Of a DNA stretch of 64,000 bases, positions 16,565-31,767 are shown in pieces. The position numbers and the translations under genes are program-made. The notes beneath the pieces were generated by a model. It saw only the letters and a list, made by a program, of their open reading frames with translations, was not told the DNA's origin and did no database searches. The stretch's first letter is position 1. The number at the start of each line of letters is the position of its first letter. Origin of the DNA: Methylobacterium sp. Leaf118 (GTDB lineage: Bacteria > Pseudomonadota > Alphaproteobacteria > Rhizobiales > Beijerinckiaceae); assembly GCF_920984675.1 (NCBI RefSeq), contig NZ_CAKLBV010000012.1, positions 1-64,000 of the forward strand, read 5' to 3'.

Positions 16565-18010
16565 TCAGGTGGGGCGGTTGACGAGGGGGTCGAACGAGCC
16601 GTGGCGCCTTCCCTCGGGGCGGCCGGTGTCACGGGCGTCGGCGCGCACCAGCGGGCCGATCGCCACGAGCGTCGCGAACAACAGCGCGATTTCGACGTGG
16701 TAGACGATGAGGTAGCCGATCGCCGGCTCGTTCATGCCCTCGCCGAGCACGCCCGATTGTGCGATCGCCGCGCCGGCGTCGCGCAAGATGCCGCTGGCGG
16801 CGATGGCGGTGCCGGCGGCGGTGGCCTGCACCGCACCCCAGGCGCCGAGCGCGAGCCCGGTCTCCTCGGGCGTCGCCTTCGCCATGGAGGCGGTCAGGGT
16901 GCCGTGGGCGAACAATCCGCCGCCGACGCCGATCAGGGTCACGCCCGCGGCGAAGAGCCGGGCCGAGGCGAGCGGAGCGGCGAAGACGACCGCCGAGAAG
17001 GCGATGATGCCGATGACGCTGCCGAGGGCGGCGACCCGGTAGGGATCGCCCCCGCGGGCGAGCCAGCGCGCCGCTGCCACGAGGCCGAGCCCGCCGCCGG
17101 CAGCGAGCATCGCCGTGAGCGCCGTGGTCTGGCCGACGGTCAGTCCGAGGATCTGCCCGCCATAGGGCTCGAGCAGGATGTCCTGCATCGAGAAGCCCGC
17201 CGTGCCGAGCCCGATGGCGACGAGGCGGCGCTTGGCGGTGCTCTCGCCGGCATAGCCGTGCCAGGATTCCGAGAAGCTCGGGCGCGGCGCCGCCTCGCGG
17301 GTCCGGCTCGGGTCGCGCGCCTCCTGCTTCCACAGGGCGATGCCGTTGAGCACGAGGGTCACGAGGGCCGCACCCTGGATCACCTGGATCAGGCGCACCG
17401 GGGAGAAGTGGGCGAGCGCCAGCCCGAACAGCACGGCGCTTCCCATCATGCCGACGAGCAGCATGGCGCAGAGCAGGGCGACCACCTTGGGCCGGGCATG
17501 GGCCGGGGCGAGATCGGTGGCGAGGGCGAGGCCGACGGTCTGGGTGGTGTGGAGCCCGGCGCCTACCAGCAGGAAGGCGAGCGCGGCGGCCACGTGTCCG
17601 ACCCAGAGCGGGCCGGTGGTGTCGCCTGACAGGATCAGCAGGGCGAAGGGCATGATCGCGAGCCCGCCGAACTGCAGCAGCGTGCCGAACCAGATATAGG
17701 GCACCCGCCGCCAGCCCAGCACGGACCGGTGGGTGTCGGAGCGGAAGCCGACCAGCGCGCGCAGGGGCGCGAACAGCAGCGGCAGGGACAGCATCACCGC
17801 CACGATCCAGGCCGGCACCGCCAGCTCGACGATCATGACCCGGTTGAGCGTGCCGATCAGCAGCACCGCGGCCATGCCGACGGTGACCTGGAACAGCGAC
17901 AGCCGCATCAGTCGCCCGAGCGGCAACTCCTTCGTGGCCGCGTCGGCGAAGGGCAGGATCGCCGGGCCGAGGCGCAGGAGGGCCTGCGTGAGGGCGAGGC
18001 CGGACTTCAT
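16565..18010 (-). CDS. lhaA: light-harvesting 1 assembly protein LhaA (PucC family)
   Basis: A 481-residue, roughly twelve-helix membrane protein of the BCH2/PucC branch of the MFS fold, needed for assembly of the LH1 antenna and probably for delivering bacteriochlorophyll. Signature stretches are LFQVTVGMAAVLLIGTLNRV near residue 35, FRSDTHRSVLGWRRVPYIW around 100, and FSMQDILLEPYGGQILGL past the middle. Start ATG 18010 overlaps the bchM stop by four bases (ATGA). It is immediately upstream of puhA as in other purple bacteria. A related PucC-type gene lies downstream of bchG. Confidence 0.92.
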   Translation of the reverse strand: MKSGLALTQALLRLGPAILPFADAATKELPLGRLMRLSLFQVTVGMAAVLLIGTLNRVMIVELAVPAWIVAVMLSLPLLFAPLRALVGFRSDTHRSVLGWRRVPYIWFGTLLQFGGLAIMPFALLILSGDTTGPLWVGHVAAALAFLLVGAGLHTTQTVGLALATDLAPAHARPKVVALLCAMLLVGMMGSAVLFGLALAHFSPVRLIQVIQGAALVTLVLNGIALWKQEARDPSRTREAAPRPSFSESWHGYAGESTAKRRLVAIGLGTAGFSMQDILLEPYGGQILGLTVGQTTALTAMLAAGGGLGLVAAARWLARGGDPYRVAALGSVIGIIAFSAVVFAAPLASARLFAAGVTLIGVGGGLFAHGTLTASMAKATPEETGLALGAWGAVQATAAGTAIAASGILRDAGAAIAQSGVLGEGMNEPAIGYLIVYHVEIALLFATLVAIGPLVRADARDTGRPEGRRHGSFDPLVNRPT

Positions 18011-18744
18011 GCGCGAACCCCTCCCCCCGCGGTGGGGGACGGGGGCCGGATGCGGGTCAGCTCGACCGCGTTCGACAGGTAGAACCCGCTGTTCACCCGC
18101 CGCGTCCGTCCGACGGAGAAGCGCTCCAGAACCGGCTCCCGGGCGATGCGCCGCCGCAGGCCGCCCTCGGTGATCGGCACGATGGCCGGGGCCCGATCGG
18201 CCTTGGGGAAGAGCTTGCCGGCCGCGTGCATCAGGGTCAGCAGGGCGGTGCGCGGCGCCACCGTGAAGACGAGGCTGCCCTCGGTGCGCAGGGACAGTTC
18301 GGCCAGCGCCCGGACGATGTCCGGCGCCTGGTAATGGATCAGCGAATCCATCGCCACGACGTGGTCGAAGCGGCCGAGCCACGGATCGAGCATGTCGCCG
18401 ACCTTGAAGTCGACCGAGCCGGGACCGGGGATCTCCGGCAGGCGCTCGCGGGCGAGGCCGACGAGCGTCGGGGAGACGTCGATGGCGGTCACGGTGGCGC
18501 CGCGCCGGGCCGCCTCCACCGCGAGCGCCCCGGTGCCGCAGCCCGCATCGAGCAGTCGCAGGCCGGTGAGGTCGGCGGGCAGCCACTCGACCAGGGTCGC
18601 CCGCATGGCGTCACGCCCCGCCCGAACCGTCGCGCGGATCTTCGAGACCGGTGCGTCGGAGGTCAGGCGCGACCACGCTTCGACCGCGGTGCGGTCGAAA
18701 TAGGTTTCGAGCTGGGTGCGTCGGGTGAGGTAGGGCGTGCTCAT
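18007..18744 (-). CDS. bchM: Mg-protoporphyrin IX methyltransferase
   Basis: SAM-dependent O-methyltransferase that esterifies the ring C propionate of Mg-protoporphyrin IX, the step after BchH. The 245-residue protein has the SAM motif LLDAGCGTGALAVEAA at about 64-79, the acidic motif TAIDVSP, and the family N-terminus YFDRTAVEAWSRLTSDAPVSKIR. The C-terminal FYLSNAVELTRI region also fits. It starts 12 bases after the bchL stop. Confidence 0.95.
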   Translation of the reverse strand: MSTPYLTRRTQLETYFDRTAVEAWSRLTSDAPVSKIRATVRAGRDAMRATLVEWLPADLTGLRLLDAGCGTGALAVEAARRGATVTAIDVSPTLVGLARERLPEIPGPGSVDFKVGDMLDPWLGRFDHVVAMDSLIHYQAPDIVRALAELSLRTEGSLVFTVAPRTALLTLMHAAGKLFPKADRAPAIVPITEGGLRRRIAREPVLERFSVGRTRRVNSGFYLSNAVELTRIRPPSPTAGGGVRA

Positions 18745-18756
18745 CAGGCGAACCGA

Positions 18757-23334
<4,578 letters not shown>

Positions 23335-23360
<26 letters not shown>

Positions 23361-24975
23361 CGTAAAGGGTCTCGAGGGTGATGAGCGGGAGCTGCCGCTC
23401 GCGGGCGAAACGCTCGGTATTGGCGCGGGCTTTGCCCCGCACGAAGAACGGGATCTTCCTCAGTTCCTTCTCGGCATCGGGCGCCCAGGGGGCGGGGTGG
23501 GCCGCCGGCTGGGGCATGGCATGGATCGCTTCGGCCTCGACCCGGATCGGCGCGGGCGCGGTGGCGGGCGGTGCGGGCTCGGTCAGGGGCTCGGGCAGGG
23601 GCGCGGTCGCTTGCGCGGGCGCCGAAGCCTCCGCGCTCCGGGCCGGCCCGTGCCCGAGATGGGACGGCGCGGCGCCGTTGTGGAATTCCGAATCCTCGCG
23701 GAACATCCCGAGGAGATGCTCCTCCAGCCCCATCATCAGGGGATGGACCAGGGTGTCGAACAGGACGTTGGCGCCCTCGAAGCCCATCTGCGGCGAGTGG
23801 CGGGCCGGGAAGTCCTGCACGTGGACCGGCGCCGAGATCACCGCGCAGGGGATGCCGAGCCGCTTGGCAACGTGGCGCTCCATCTGCGTGCCGAGCACGA
23901 GTTCCGGCTGGGCCGCCTGGATCGCCGCCTCGACGTCGAGGTAATCGTCGGAGATCGTCGCCTCGATCCCGTGCAGAGCCGCCTCCGCCCGGACCTCGCG
24001 GGCGAATTCGCGGCTATAGGTGCCGAGGCCGACCAGCTTGAAGCCGAGTTCGCGCGCGGCGACCCGGGCGATGCCCAGCGCGTGGGTGGCGTCGCCGAAG
24101 ACGAAGACGCGCTTGTCAGTGAGGTAGGTCGAATCGACCGAGCGCGAGTACCAGGGCAGGCGCGAGGGCGCGCCGGCCAGGATCGGGGCCGGATCGAGCC
24201 CGGCGAGCGCCGCGACCGCCTCGACGAAGCGGGTGGTGGCGCCGACGCCGATCGGCACGATGTCGATGAAGGGCTGGCCGTGCGCCTTCTCGAGATACTG
24301 CGCGGCGGCCCGCGCGATCTCGGGATAGAGCACGATGTTGAAGTCGGCCTCTCCGAGGCGCCCGAGATCGGCGGGGCTGGCGCCGAGCGGCGCCACCACG
24401 TTCACGGCGACGCCGAGGGTCTCCAGGAGCTTCGTGACCTCGATCAGGTCGTCGCGGTGACGGAAGCCGAGCGCCGTCGGTCCCAGGACATTGCAGACCG
24501 GGCGCCGCCCGTCCCGCGGGGCACGGGTGACCGGCGCTCCCGCGAGGGTCCGGACCAGCCGATAGAAGGTCTCGGAGGCGCCCCAGTTCTCTTTCTTCTG
24601 GTAGGCCGGCAGCTCCAGCGGGATCACCGGGATCGGCAGGTTGAGCGCCTTGGCGAGCCCTCCGGGATCGTCCTGGATCAGCTCCGCCGTGCAGGAGGCG
24701 CCGACGATCATCGCCTGCGGCTGGAACCGCGCGTAGGCCGCCGCGACCGCGTCCTTGAAGATCGCCGCGGTGTCGCCGCCGAGATCGCGGGCCTGGAAGG
24801 TCGTGTAGGTGACGGGCGGGCGCTTCGCGCGGCGCTCGATCATCGTGAACAGCAGGTCGGCGTAGGTGTCGCCCTGGGGCGCGTGCAGCACGTAGTGCAG
24901 CCCCTCCATCGCGGTCGCGATCCGCATCGCGCCGATATGCGGCGGTCCCTCGTAGGTCCAAACGGTGAGTTGCAT
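23335..24975 (-). CDS. bchB: light-independent protochlorophyllide reductase subunit B
   Basis: One half of the BchNB catalytic component of DPOR. The 546-residue protein has the unusual Asp cluster ligand at residue 36 ([12 protein letters not shown]), [16 protein letters not shown], and [17 protein letters not shown] Pro/Ala-rich stretch of roughly 70 residues (about 420-490) separates the main domain from the small C-terminal domain [18 protein letters not shown], which makes it longer than the usual 510-525. Start at ATG 24975 ([15 protein letters not shown]) is the family N-terminus; it lies 2 bases after the bchN stop. Confidence 0.97.
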
Positions 24976-24977
24976 CG

Positions 24978-26810
<1,833 letters not shown>

Positions 26811-26847
26811 TCAACCTGGCACCGAACGTGGCCCAGCCCCGGCAAGG

Positions 26848-26865
26848 TGTCAACTCAGGTTGACG
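26848..26865. promoter_or_regulatory. PpsR/CrtJ-type operator before bchF
   Basis: TGTCAACTCAGGTTGACG is a TGT-N12-AC(A) site with one mismatch in the last base, and its inner part is a perfect palindrome, GTCAAC-TCAG-GTTGAC. On the minus strand the left half reads TTGACA, which could be the -35 box of the bchF promoter, so bound PpsR would block it. It lies in the divergent gap between bchF and ppaA and could serve both. Confidence 0.7.
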
Positions 26866-27020
26866 CTTTTGCAGGATGACAATAGTTCCCGTCGTATTCC
26901 GTCGCAGGCATTGCCAAGGCGTCGAAGAGGCGTATCGTGCAAGGCGACACGTCCGGTTGTGGGGCGGCCCCGTCGAATCGTGCATTAAGCTGCGTATCGA
27001 CCGCATCCTGGGAGGCGCCC

Positions 27021-27917
27021 ATGGGAGACTGGAGGCATTTTGGGGAGCGGCTGGAATGGCCCACCCCTGCCCCCGCTTCCGCCTCGGACTGCCGCTTCGC
27101 AGCCGAGCCTCAGGCGGATTCCGTCTTTGCCCGGCAGCCCGACGGCGATGGGATGCGCCGCCGGCTCGCGGGTGTGGTCGAGGCCGAGATCCTTCCCCGC
27201 CTGATGCTGGCCCATCGCGACCGGCCGCGCCCGGTCGAGGCCGGCGCCGGCCGACACCCGACGCCCGACGAGATCGAGCGCCTCTGCGCACTGCTCCTCG
27301 CCCGCGCAGAGGGGGATGTCGCCACCCACCTGCTGCGATTCCTCGACGAGGGCCTGACCCTGGAGGGGGTTCTGGTCGAGCTCCTGACCCCCGCCGCCCG
27401 CCATGTCGGCGCGCTGTGGGAGGAGGACGAGTGCGACTTCATCGAAGTCACCCTCGCGCTCGGGCGCCTGCAGGCCGCCGCGCGCGATCTCTGCACCCGA
27501 TTCGGGGACGATGGCGGGCCGCGGGAGCGCAGCATCCTGCTCTTGCCCTGCCCGGGCGAGACCCACGTCTTCTGCCTGTCGATTCTGGCGGGCATCTTCC
27601 GGGAGGCCGGCTGGGACGTCACGACGGCGGCCCTCGACTCCGGAATCGACCCGTTGAGCCTCGCCCGTGCGGACTGGTTCGACGTGATCGGCCTGACCCT
27701 GTCCTGCGACGTGCTGGCCCCGGTCATCGCCGATTCGATCAGCGGCCTACGGACCGCCTCCTGCAATCCGGCGACGCGGATCCTCGTCGGAGGCCCTTAT
27801 TTTACCCGGAATCCGGATCACGTCCGCATCGTTGGTGCGGACGCGACCGCCGAGGATGGCCGGCTTGCACCCCTGATCGCGGAAAGCTTGCTTGAAAAGC
27901 GGACGCGAGCCTGTTGA
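27021..27917 (+). CDS. ppaA: cobalamin-binding photosynthesis regulator PpaA/AerR
   Basis: A 298-residue antirepressor-type regulator that in relatives binds vitamin B12 and modulates PpsR/CrtJ in response to light and oxygen. A helical region (about 30-150, with LTPAARHVGALWEEDECDFIEVTLALGRLQ in pieces) resembles the helical cap before B12 domains, and the C-terminal Rossmann-like B12 domain contains GETHVFCLSILAGIFREAGWDV, where His replaces the DxHxxG lower-ligand motif in an ExHxxC form, and ILVGGPYFTRNPDHV. Start ATG 27021 follows GGGAGG by five bases. It is 27 bases before ppsR, the same order as aerR-crtJ in other purple bacteria. Confidence 0.88.
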   Translation: MGDWRHFGERLEWPTPAPASASDCRFAAEPQADSVFARQPDGDGMRRRLAGVVEAEILPRLMLAHRDRPRPVEAGAGRHPTPDEIERLCALLLARAEGDVATHLLRFLDEGLTLEGVLVELLTPAARHVGALWEEDECDFIEVTLALGRLQAAARDLCTRFGDDGGPRERSILLLPCPGETHVFCLSILAGIFREAGWDVTTAALDSGIDPLSLARADWFDVIGLTLSCDVLAPVIADSISGLRTASCNPATRILVGGPYFTRNPDHVRIVGADATAEDGRLAPLIAESLLEKRTRAC

Positions 27918-27944
27918 AAGAAGCGCTTTCGACATCATCACGAA

Positions 27945-29402
27945 GTGGTGACTTTGAGCAGCTTGGCGAGTCTCCCCCCGCGGCGTCCATCCGGGACGCT
28001 GCATCAGGCGGCCGGCCTCCTCGACGGTGAGGCGGCCGGGCTCCTTGTTGCGGCCGCGAGCGACATCTCCCTGATCATCGACGGCGACGGCGTCATCCGC
28101 GACGCCGCGTCGAGCCGGGCTGACCTCGACGACGAGGGCATCGCGGCGTGGCGGGGGCGGGCCTGGATCGACACGGTCACCGTCGAGAGCCGGCCCAAGA
28201 TCGACGCGCTCCTGCGCGACGCCGCCGCCGGGACCATGACCCGCTGGCGTCAGGTGAACCACCCCTCCCCCAACGGGCCCGACCTGCCGATCCGCTATTC
28301 CGGCCTGCGCCCGAACAAGGACGGCCCGATCATCGTCGTGGGCCAGGACCTGCGGGCGGTGGCCGGGCTTCAACGCCGGCTCGCCGAGGCGCAGCAGGCG
28401 CTGGAGCGCGACTACGACCTGCTGCGCGCCGCCGAGACCCGCTACAAGCTGCTGTTCCAGCTCTCGGGAGAGGCGGTGCTGGTGGCCGATGCCGGCACGC
28501 GCCGGATCACCGAGATCAACCCGGCGGCGATCCGCCTGCTCGGGCGACCGCAGAAGCGCGTCGTCGGCCTGGATGTGGCCGATCTGTTCGAGCCCGCGGG
28601 CCTGCGGGAGCTGCACGGGCTGTTCGCCGGCCTGCGCAGCACGGGCCAAGCCTCGGACCTCGTGGCGCGGCTCGCAGGCGGCCGGGGCGAGGCCCGCCTG
28701 TCCGCCTCGCTGTTCCGGGGCGACGGCGCGACCTCGGTGCTGCTGCGACTCTCGCCCCTGGCCACCGGGCCGGCCGAACCCGCCGGGGTTCCGGGCGGCG
28801 CCCTCGCGGTGATCGAGCGGATGCCCGAGGGCTTCGTCGTCACCGACACCGCCCGGCGCGTCCTCATCGCCAACGCCGCCTTCCTCGACCTCGTGCAGCT
28901 CGCCACCGAGGAGCAGGTGCGCGGTCAGCCCCTCGACCGCTGGCTCGGCCGCGAGGAGACCGAGGCGCTGGCGCTGTTCGCGACCCTGCGCGAGCACGGC
29001 GCGGTGCGCCACCACGCGACGGTGCTGCGCGGCGCCTACGGCTCGATCGCGGATGTGGAGGTGGCCGCGGTCTCGGTGCCCTCGGCCGACCAGCCCTGCC
29101 TCGGCTTCACCCTGCGCTCGGTGCCGCGCCGGGTCGCCCCCACCCATGCGGGCGGGCACGACCTGCCCCGCTCCGTCGAGCAGATGACCGAACTGGTCGG
29201 TCGCGTCTCGATGAAGGCGCTGGTGCGCGAGACCACCGACCTGATCGAAAAACTGTGCATCGAGGCGGCGCTCCGGATCACCCGCGACAACCGCGCCTCG
29301 GCCGCGGAGATGCTCGGGCTCAGCCGCCAGGGACTCTACGCTAAGATGCGCCGCTACGGCATCGGCGACCTTGACGGGAGCGATCCCGAGCTCGTTCCCT
29401 GA
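27945..29402 (+). CDS. ppsR: photosynthesis gene repressor PpsR/CrtJ
   Basis: Redox-responsive repressor of bacteriochlorophyll, carotenoid and antenna genes. The 485-residue protein has an N-terminal domain, PAS domains around residues 165-260 (YKLLFQLSGEAVLVADAG) and 285-400 (ALAVIERMPEGFVVTDTA), a Q-linker-like helix (LRRLAEAQQALERDY), and a C-terminal Fis-type HTH with ASAAEMLGLSRQGLYAKMRRYG. The conserved cysteine in the HTH (EKLCIEAAL) is present; the second reactive cysteine of Rhodobacter PpsR, between PAS domains, is not evident. It starts with GTG at 27945 or 27948; no strong ribosome site, so expression may depend on coupling to ppaA, 27 bases before. Confidence 0.93.
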   Translation: MVTLSSLASLPPRRPSGTLHQAAGLLDGEAAGLLVAAASDISLIIDGDGVIRDAASSRADLDDEGIAAWRGRAWIDTVTVESRPKIDALLRDAAAGTMTRWRQVNHPSPNGPDLPIRYSGLRPNKDGPIIVVGQDLRAVAGLQRRLAEAQQALERDYDLLRAAETRYKLLFQLSGEAVLVADAGTRRITEINPAAIRLLGRPQKRVVGLDVADLFEPAGLRELHGLFAGLRSTGQASDLVARLAGGRGEARLSASLFRGDGATSVLLRLSPLATGPAEPAGVPGGALAVIERMPEGFVVTDTARRVLIANAAFLDLVQLATEEQVRGQPLDRWLGREETEALALFATLREHGAVRHHATVLRGAYGSIADVEVAAVSVPSADQPCLGFTLRSVPRRVAPTHAGGHDLPRSVEQMTELVGRVSMKALVRETTDLIEKLCIEAALRITRDNRASAAEMLGLSRQGLYAKMRRYGIGDLDGSDPELVP

Positions 29403-29408
29403 GTTCCC

Positions 29409-29452
29409 TTCCGCCGTCATGCAATATTTTGCATTATCGGAGGGCGGCGGAA
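29409..29452. terminator. nested inverted repeat after ppsR
   Basis: Outer arms TTCCGCCG and CGGCGGAA enclose an AT-rich perfect palindrome ATGCAA-TATT-TTGCAT, starting 7 bases after the ppsR stop. It is a likely terminator or attenuator isolating bchG from ppsR. AT-rich loops are rare in this GC-rich window. Confidence 0.5.
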
Positions 29453-29485
29453 CCTGTCAGGGTTGTGGCCGACCTGGTCGCCCTG

Positions 29486-29503
29486 TGTAAAGTTTGCTTG
29501 ACA
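29486..29503 (+). promoter_or_regulatory. PpsR/CrtJ operator and -35 box before bchG
   Basis: TGTAAAGTTTGCTTGACA is a perfect TGT-N12-ACA site. Its right half is a consensus -35, TTGACA (29498-29503). A weak -10 candidate TAGCCT lies 16 bases on at 29520-29525, which would put the transcript start at or near the bchG ATG, so either that mRNA is nearly leaderless or the -10 is elsewhere. Confidence 0.75.
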
Positions 29504-29532
29504 CTTTGGCGGCGGTGGCTAGCCTGAACCCC

Positions 29533-30420
29533 ATGGCCACGCCCGCACCCAGTGCCGTCGTCGAACTCCTCAAACCGATCACGTGGTTTGCGCCCATGTG
29601 GGCGTTCGCCTGCGGGGTCGTCTCCTCGGGGCAATCGACCTCGGGGCAATGGCCGGTGATCGCGGCCGGGGTCATGCTCGCCGGTCCGCTGGTCTGTGCC
29701 ACGAGCCAGGCGGCGAACGACTGGTTCGACCGGCATGTCGACGCCATCAACGAGCCGAACCGTCCGATCCCCTCCGGCCGCATCCCCGGTCGCTGGGGGC
29801 TCTACCTCGCGGCGGGCTGGACGGTGCTCTCGCTCCTCGTCGCCGCCATGCTCGGGCCCTGGATCCTGGGGGCGGCCCTGTTCGGTCTCGTCCTCGCCTG
29901 GATCTATTCCGCGCCGCCGATCCGGCTGAAGCGGAACGGCTGGTGGGGCAACGCCGCCTGCGGCCTCTGCTACGAGGGTCTGCCCTGGTTCACGGGGGCC
30001 GCCGTGATGGCCGCGGCGATGCCCGACATCCGCGTCGTCGCGGTCGCGCTCCTCTACGCGATCGGCGCCCACGGCATCATGACGCTCAACGACTTCAAGT
30101 CGGTGGAGGGCGACCGGGCCCTCGGCCTGCGCTCGATCCCGGTGCAGATGGGCCCGCGCTACGCCGCCCTCTTCGCCTGCCTCGTGATGGCGCTGCCGCA
30201 GACGCTGGTGGTCTCGCTCCTCCTGATCTGGGACCGGCCCTGGCACGCGGGTCTGGTGGGCCTCCTGCTCGCGGGCCAGCTCGCCCTGATGGCGCATTTC
30301 CTCAAGGATCCGCGGGCCCGGGCGGCGTGGTACAACGGCACGGGCACGACCCTCTACGTGCTCGGCATGCTGGTCGCGGCCTTCGCCCTGCGGCCCCTGG
30401 TGCAAGGGGTCGCGCCGTGA
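29533..30420 (+). CDS. bchG: bacteriochlorophyll synthase
   Basis: UbiA-family prenyltransferase that esterifies bacteriochlorophyllide a with geranylgeranyl or phytyl diphosphate. The 295-residue membrane protein has the Asp-rich motif NDWFDRHVDAINEPNRPIPSG (about 75-95) and the second motif NDFKSVEGDRALGLRSIPVQMG, with about eight hydrophobic helices. I take the ATG at 29533; the upstream TTG at 29494 falls inside the operator. It overlaps the next gene as GTGA, opening the bchG-pucC-bchP-tspO operon. Confidence 0.96.
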   Translation: MATPAPSAVVELLKPITWFAPMWAFACGVVSSGQSTSGQWPVIAAGVMLAGPLVCATSQAANDWFDRHVDAINEPNRPIPSGRIPGRWGLYLAAGWTVLSLLVAAMLGPWILGAALFGLVLAWIYSAPPIRLKRNGWWGNAACGLCYEGLPWFTGAAVMAAAMPDIRVVAVALLYAIGAHGIMTLNDFKSVEGDRALGLRSIPVQMGPRYAALFACLVMALPQTLVVSLLLIWDRPWHAGLVGLLLAGQLALMAHFLKDPRARAAWYNGTGTTLYVLGMLVAAFALRPLVQGVAP

Positions 30421-31763
30421 CCGGCCTCCCCTTCTCCTGGCTCCAGATCGTCCGGCTCGGCCTCGTCCAGACCGCGCTCGGCGCCGTCGTCGTGCTGATG
30501 ACCTCGACGATCAACCGGGTGATGGTGGTGGAGCTGGCGCTCCCCGCGATGGTGCCGGGCGCGCTGGTCGCCCTCCACTACGCCACGCAGGTGCTGCGGC
30601 CCCGCTGGGGCTACGGCTCGGATGTCGGCGGGCGGCGCACCTCCTGGATCGTCGGCGGCATGGCCGCGCTCTGCCTCGGCGGCTTCGGCGCCGCCAGCGC
30701 CACGGCTCTGGCCGAGACCCATCTGGCGGCGGGCCTGTGCCTCGCGGTCCTGTCCTTCCTGCTCGTCGGCATGGGGGCGGGCGCGGCGGGGACCAACCTT
30801 CTCGTCCTGCTCGCGACCGGCGTCGCCCCGGGCCGCCGAGGGGCGGCCGCGACCATCGTCTGGGTCATGATGATCGCGGGCTTCGCGATCACGGCGCCGC
30901 TCGCCGGCCATTTCCTCGATCCGTTCTCCGGTCTCCGGCTCATGGCGGTCTCGGGTACGGTCTCGGCGCTCGCCTTCGTCGTCGCGGCGCTGGCGGTGAC
31001 GGGGCTCGAGCGGCGCCCGTCGGCACCGGTCGCCGAGCCGCTGGGCAAGCCGCCGTTCCGGGCGGTGCTGGCCCAAGTGCTCGCCGAGCCTGCGGCGCGG
31101 CGCTTCACCCTGTTCATCTTCGTCTCGATGCTGGCCTACAGCGCCCAGGAACTGATCCTGGAACCCTATGCGGGCCTCGTCTTCGCCATGAGCCCGGGCG
31201 CGACCACCAAGCTGGCGGGGCTCCAGCACGGGGGCGTGCTCGCGGGCATGCTGTGCGTGGCCGGGATCACCGTCTTCGTCGGCGGGCCGGTCTTCGGTTC
31301 GCTCAAGCTGTGGACGGCGGTCGGCTGCGCCCTCTCGGCCCTGGCGCTCGGGCTCATCGCCGCCGGCGGTCCCGTGGGGCCGGACTTCCCCCTGCGGGCC
31401 GCGGTGGCGGCGCTCGGCTTCGGCAACGGCGTCTACGCGGTCGCCGCCATCGGTTCGATGATGGCGCTGGCGGGAAGGGGCGGCGAGGCCGAGCGGGGCA
31501 CCCGGATGGGCGTGTGGGGTGCGGCCCAGGGCGTGGCCTTCGGCGCGGGCGGGTTCCTCGGGACGCTCGCGGTCGATCTCGCCCGGCTCTTCGCCTCCGA
31601 ACCGGTCACCGCCTACGCCGCGGTCTTCGCCGCGGAGGGCGTGCTGTTCCTCGTCGCCATGGCGATCGCGGTTCGCGTCGAGCACGCCTCGGTGGCTCGG
31701 CGGAGCAATCCGCTGACGCAGGCGGCGTCTTTCCAACTCAGTCCCGGCTTCGACGCGAGGTAG
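30417..31763 (+). CDS. PucC/BCH2-family protein between bchG and bchP
   Basis: A 448-residue, twelve-helix protein of the same family as LhaA, corresponding by place to the PucC-like gene found between bchG and bchP in Rhodobacter. Probably carries or hands over bacteriochlorophyll to pigment proteins. Family segments: TSTINRVMVVELALPAM near the start, LRPRWGYGSDVGGRRTSWI around residue 65, and YSAQELILEPYAGLVFAMSPG past the middle. Starts at GTG 30417, overlapping bchG. Not LhaA itself, which lies upstream of puhA. Confidence 0.9.
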   Translation: MTGLPFSWLQIVRLGLVQTALGAVVVLMTSTINRVMVVELALPAMVPGALVALHYATQVLRPRWGYGSDVGGRRTSWIVGGMAALCLGGFGAASATALAETHLAAGLCLAVLSFLLVGMGAGAAGTNLLVLLATGVAPGRRGAAATIVWVMMIAGFAITAPLAGHFLDPFSGLRLMAVSGTVSALAFVVAALAVTGLERRPSAPVAEPLGKPPFRAVLAQVLAEPAARRFTLFIFVSMLAYSAQELILEPYAGLVFAMSPGATTKLAGLQHGGVLAGMLCVAGITVFVGGPVFGSLKLWTAVGCALSALALGLIAAGGPVGPDFPLRAAVAALGFGNGVYAVAAIGSMMALAGRGGEAERGTRMGVWGAAQGVAFGAGGFLGTLAVDLARLFASEPVTAYAAVFAAEGVLFLVAMAIAVRVEHASVARRSNPLTQAASFQLSPGFDAR

Positions 31764-31767
31764 CGGC

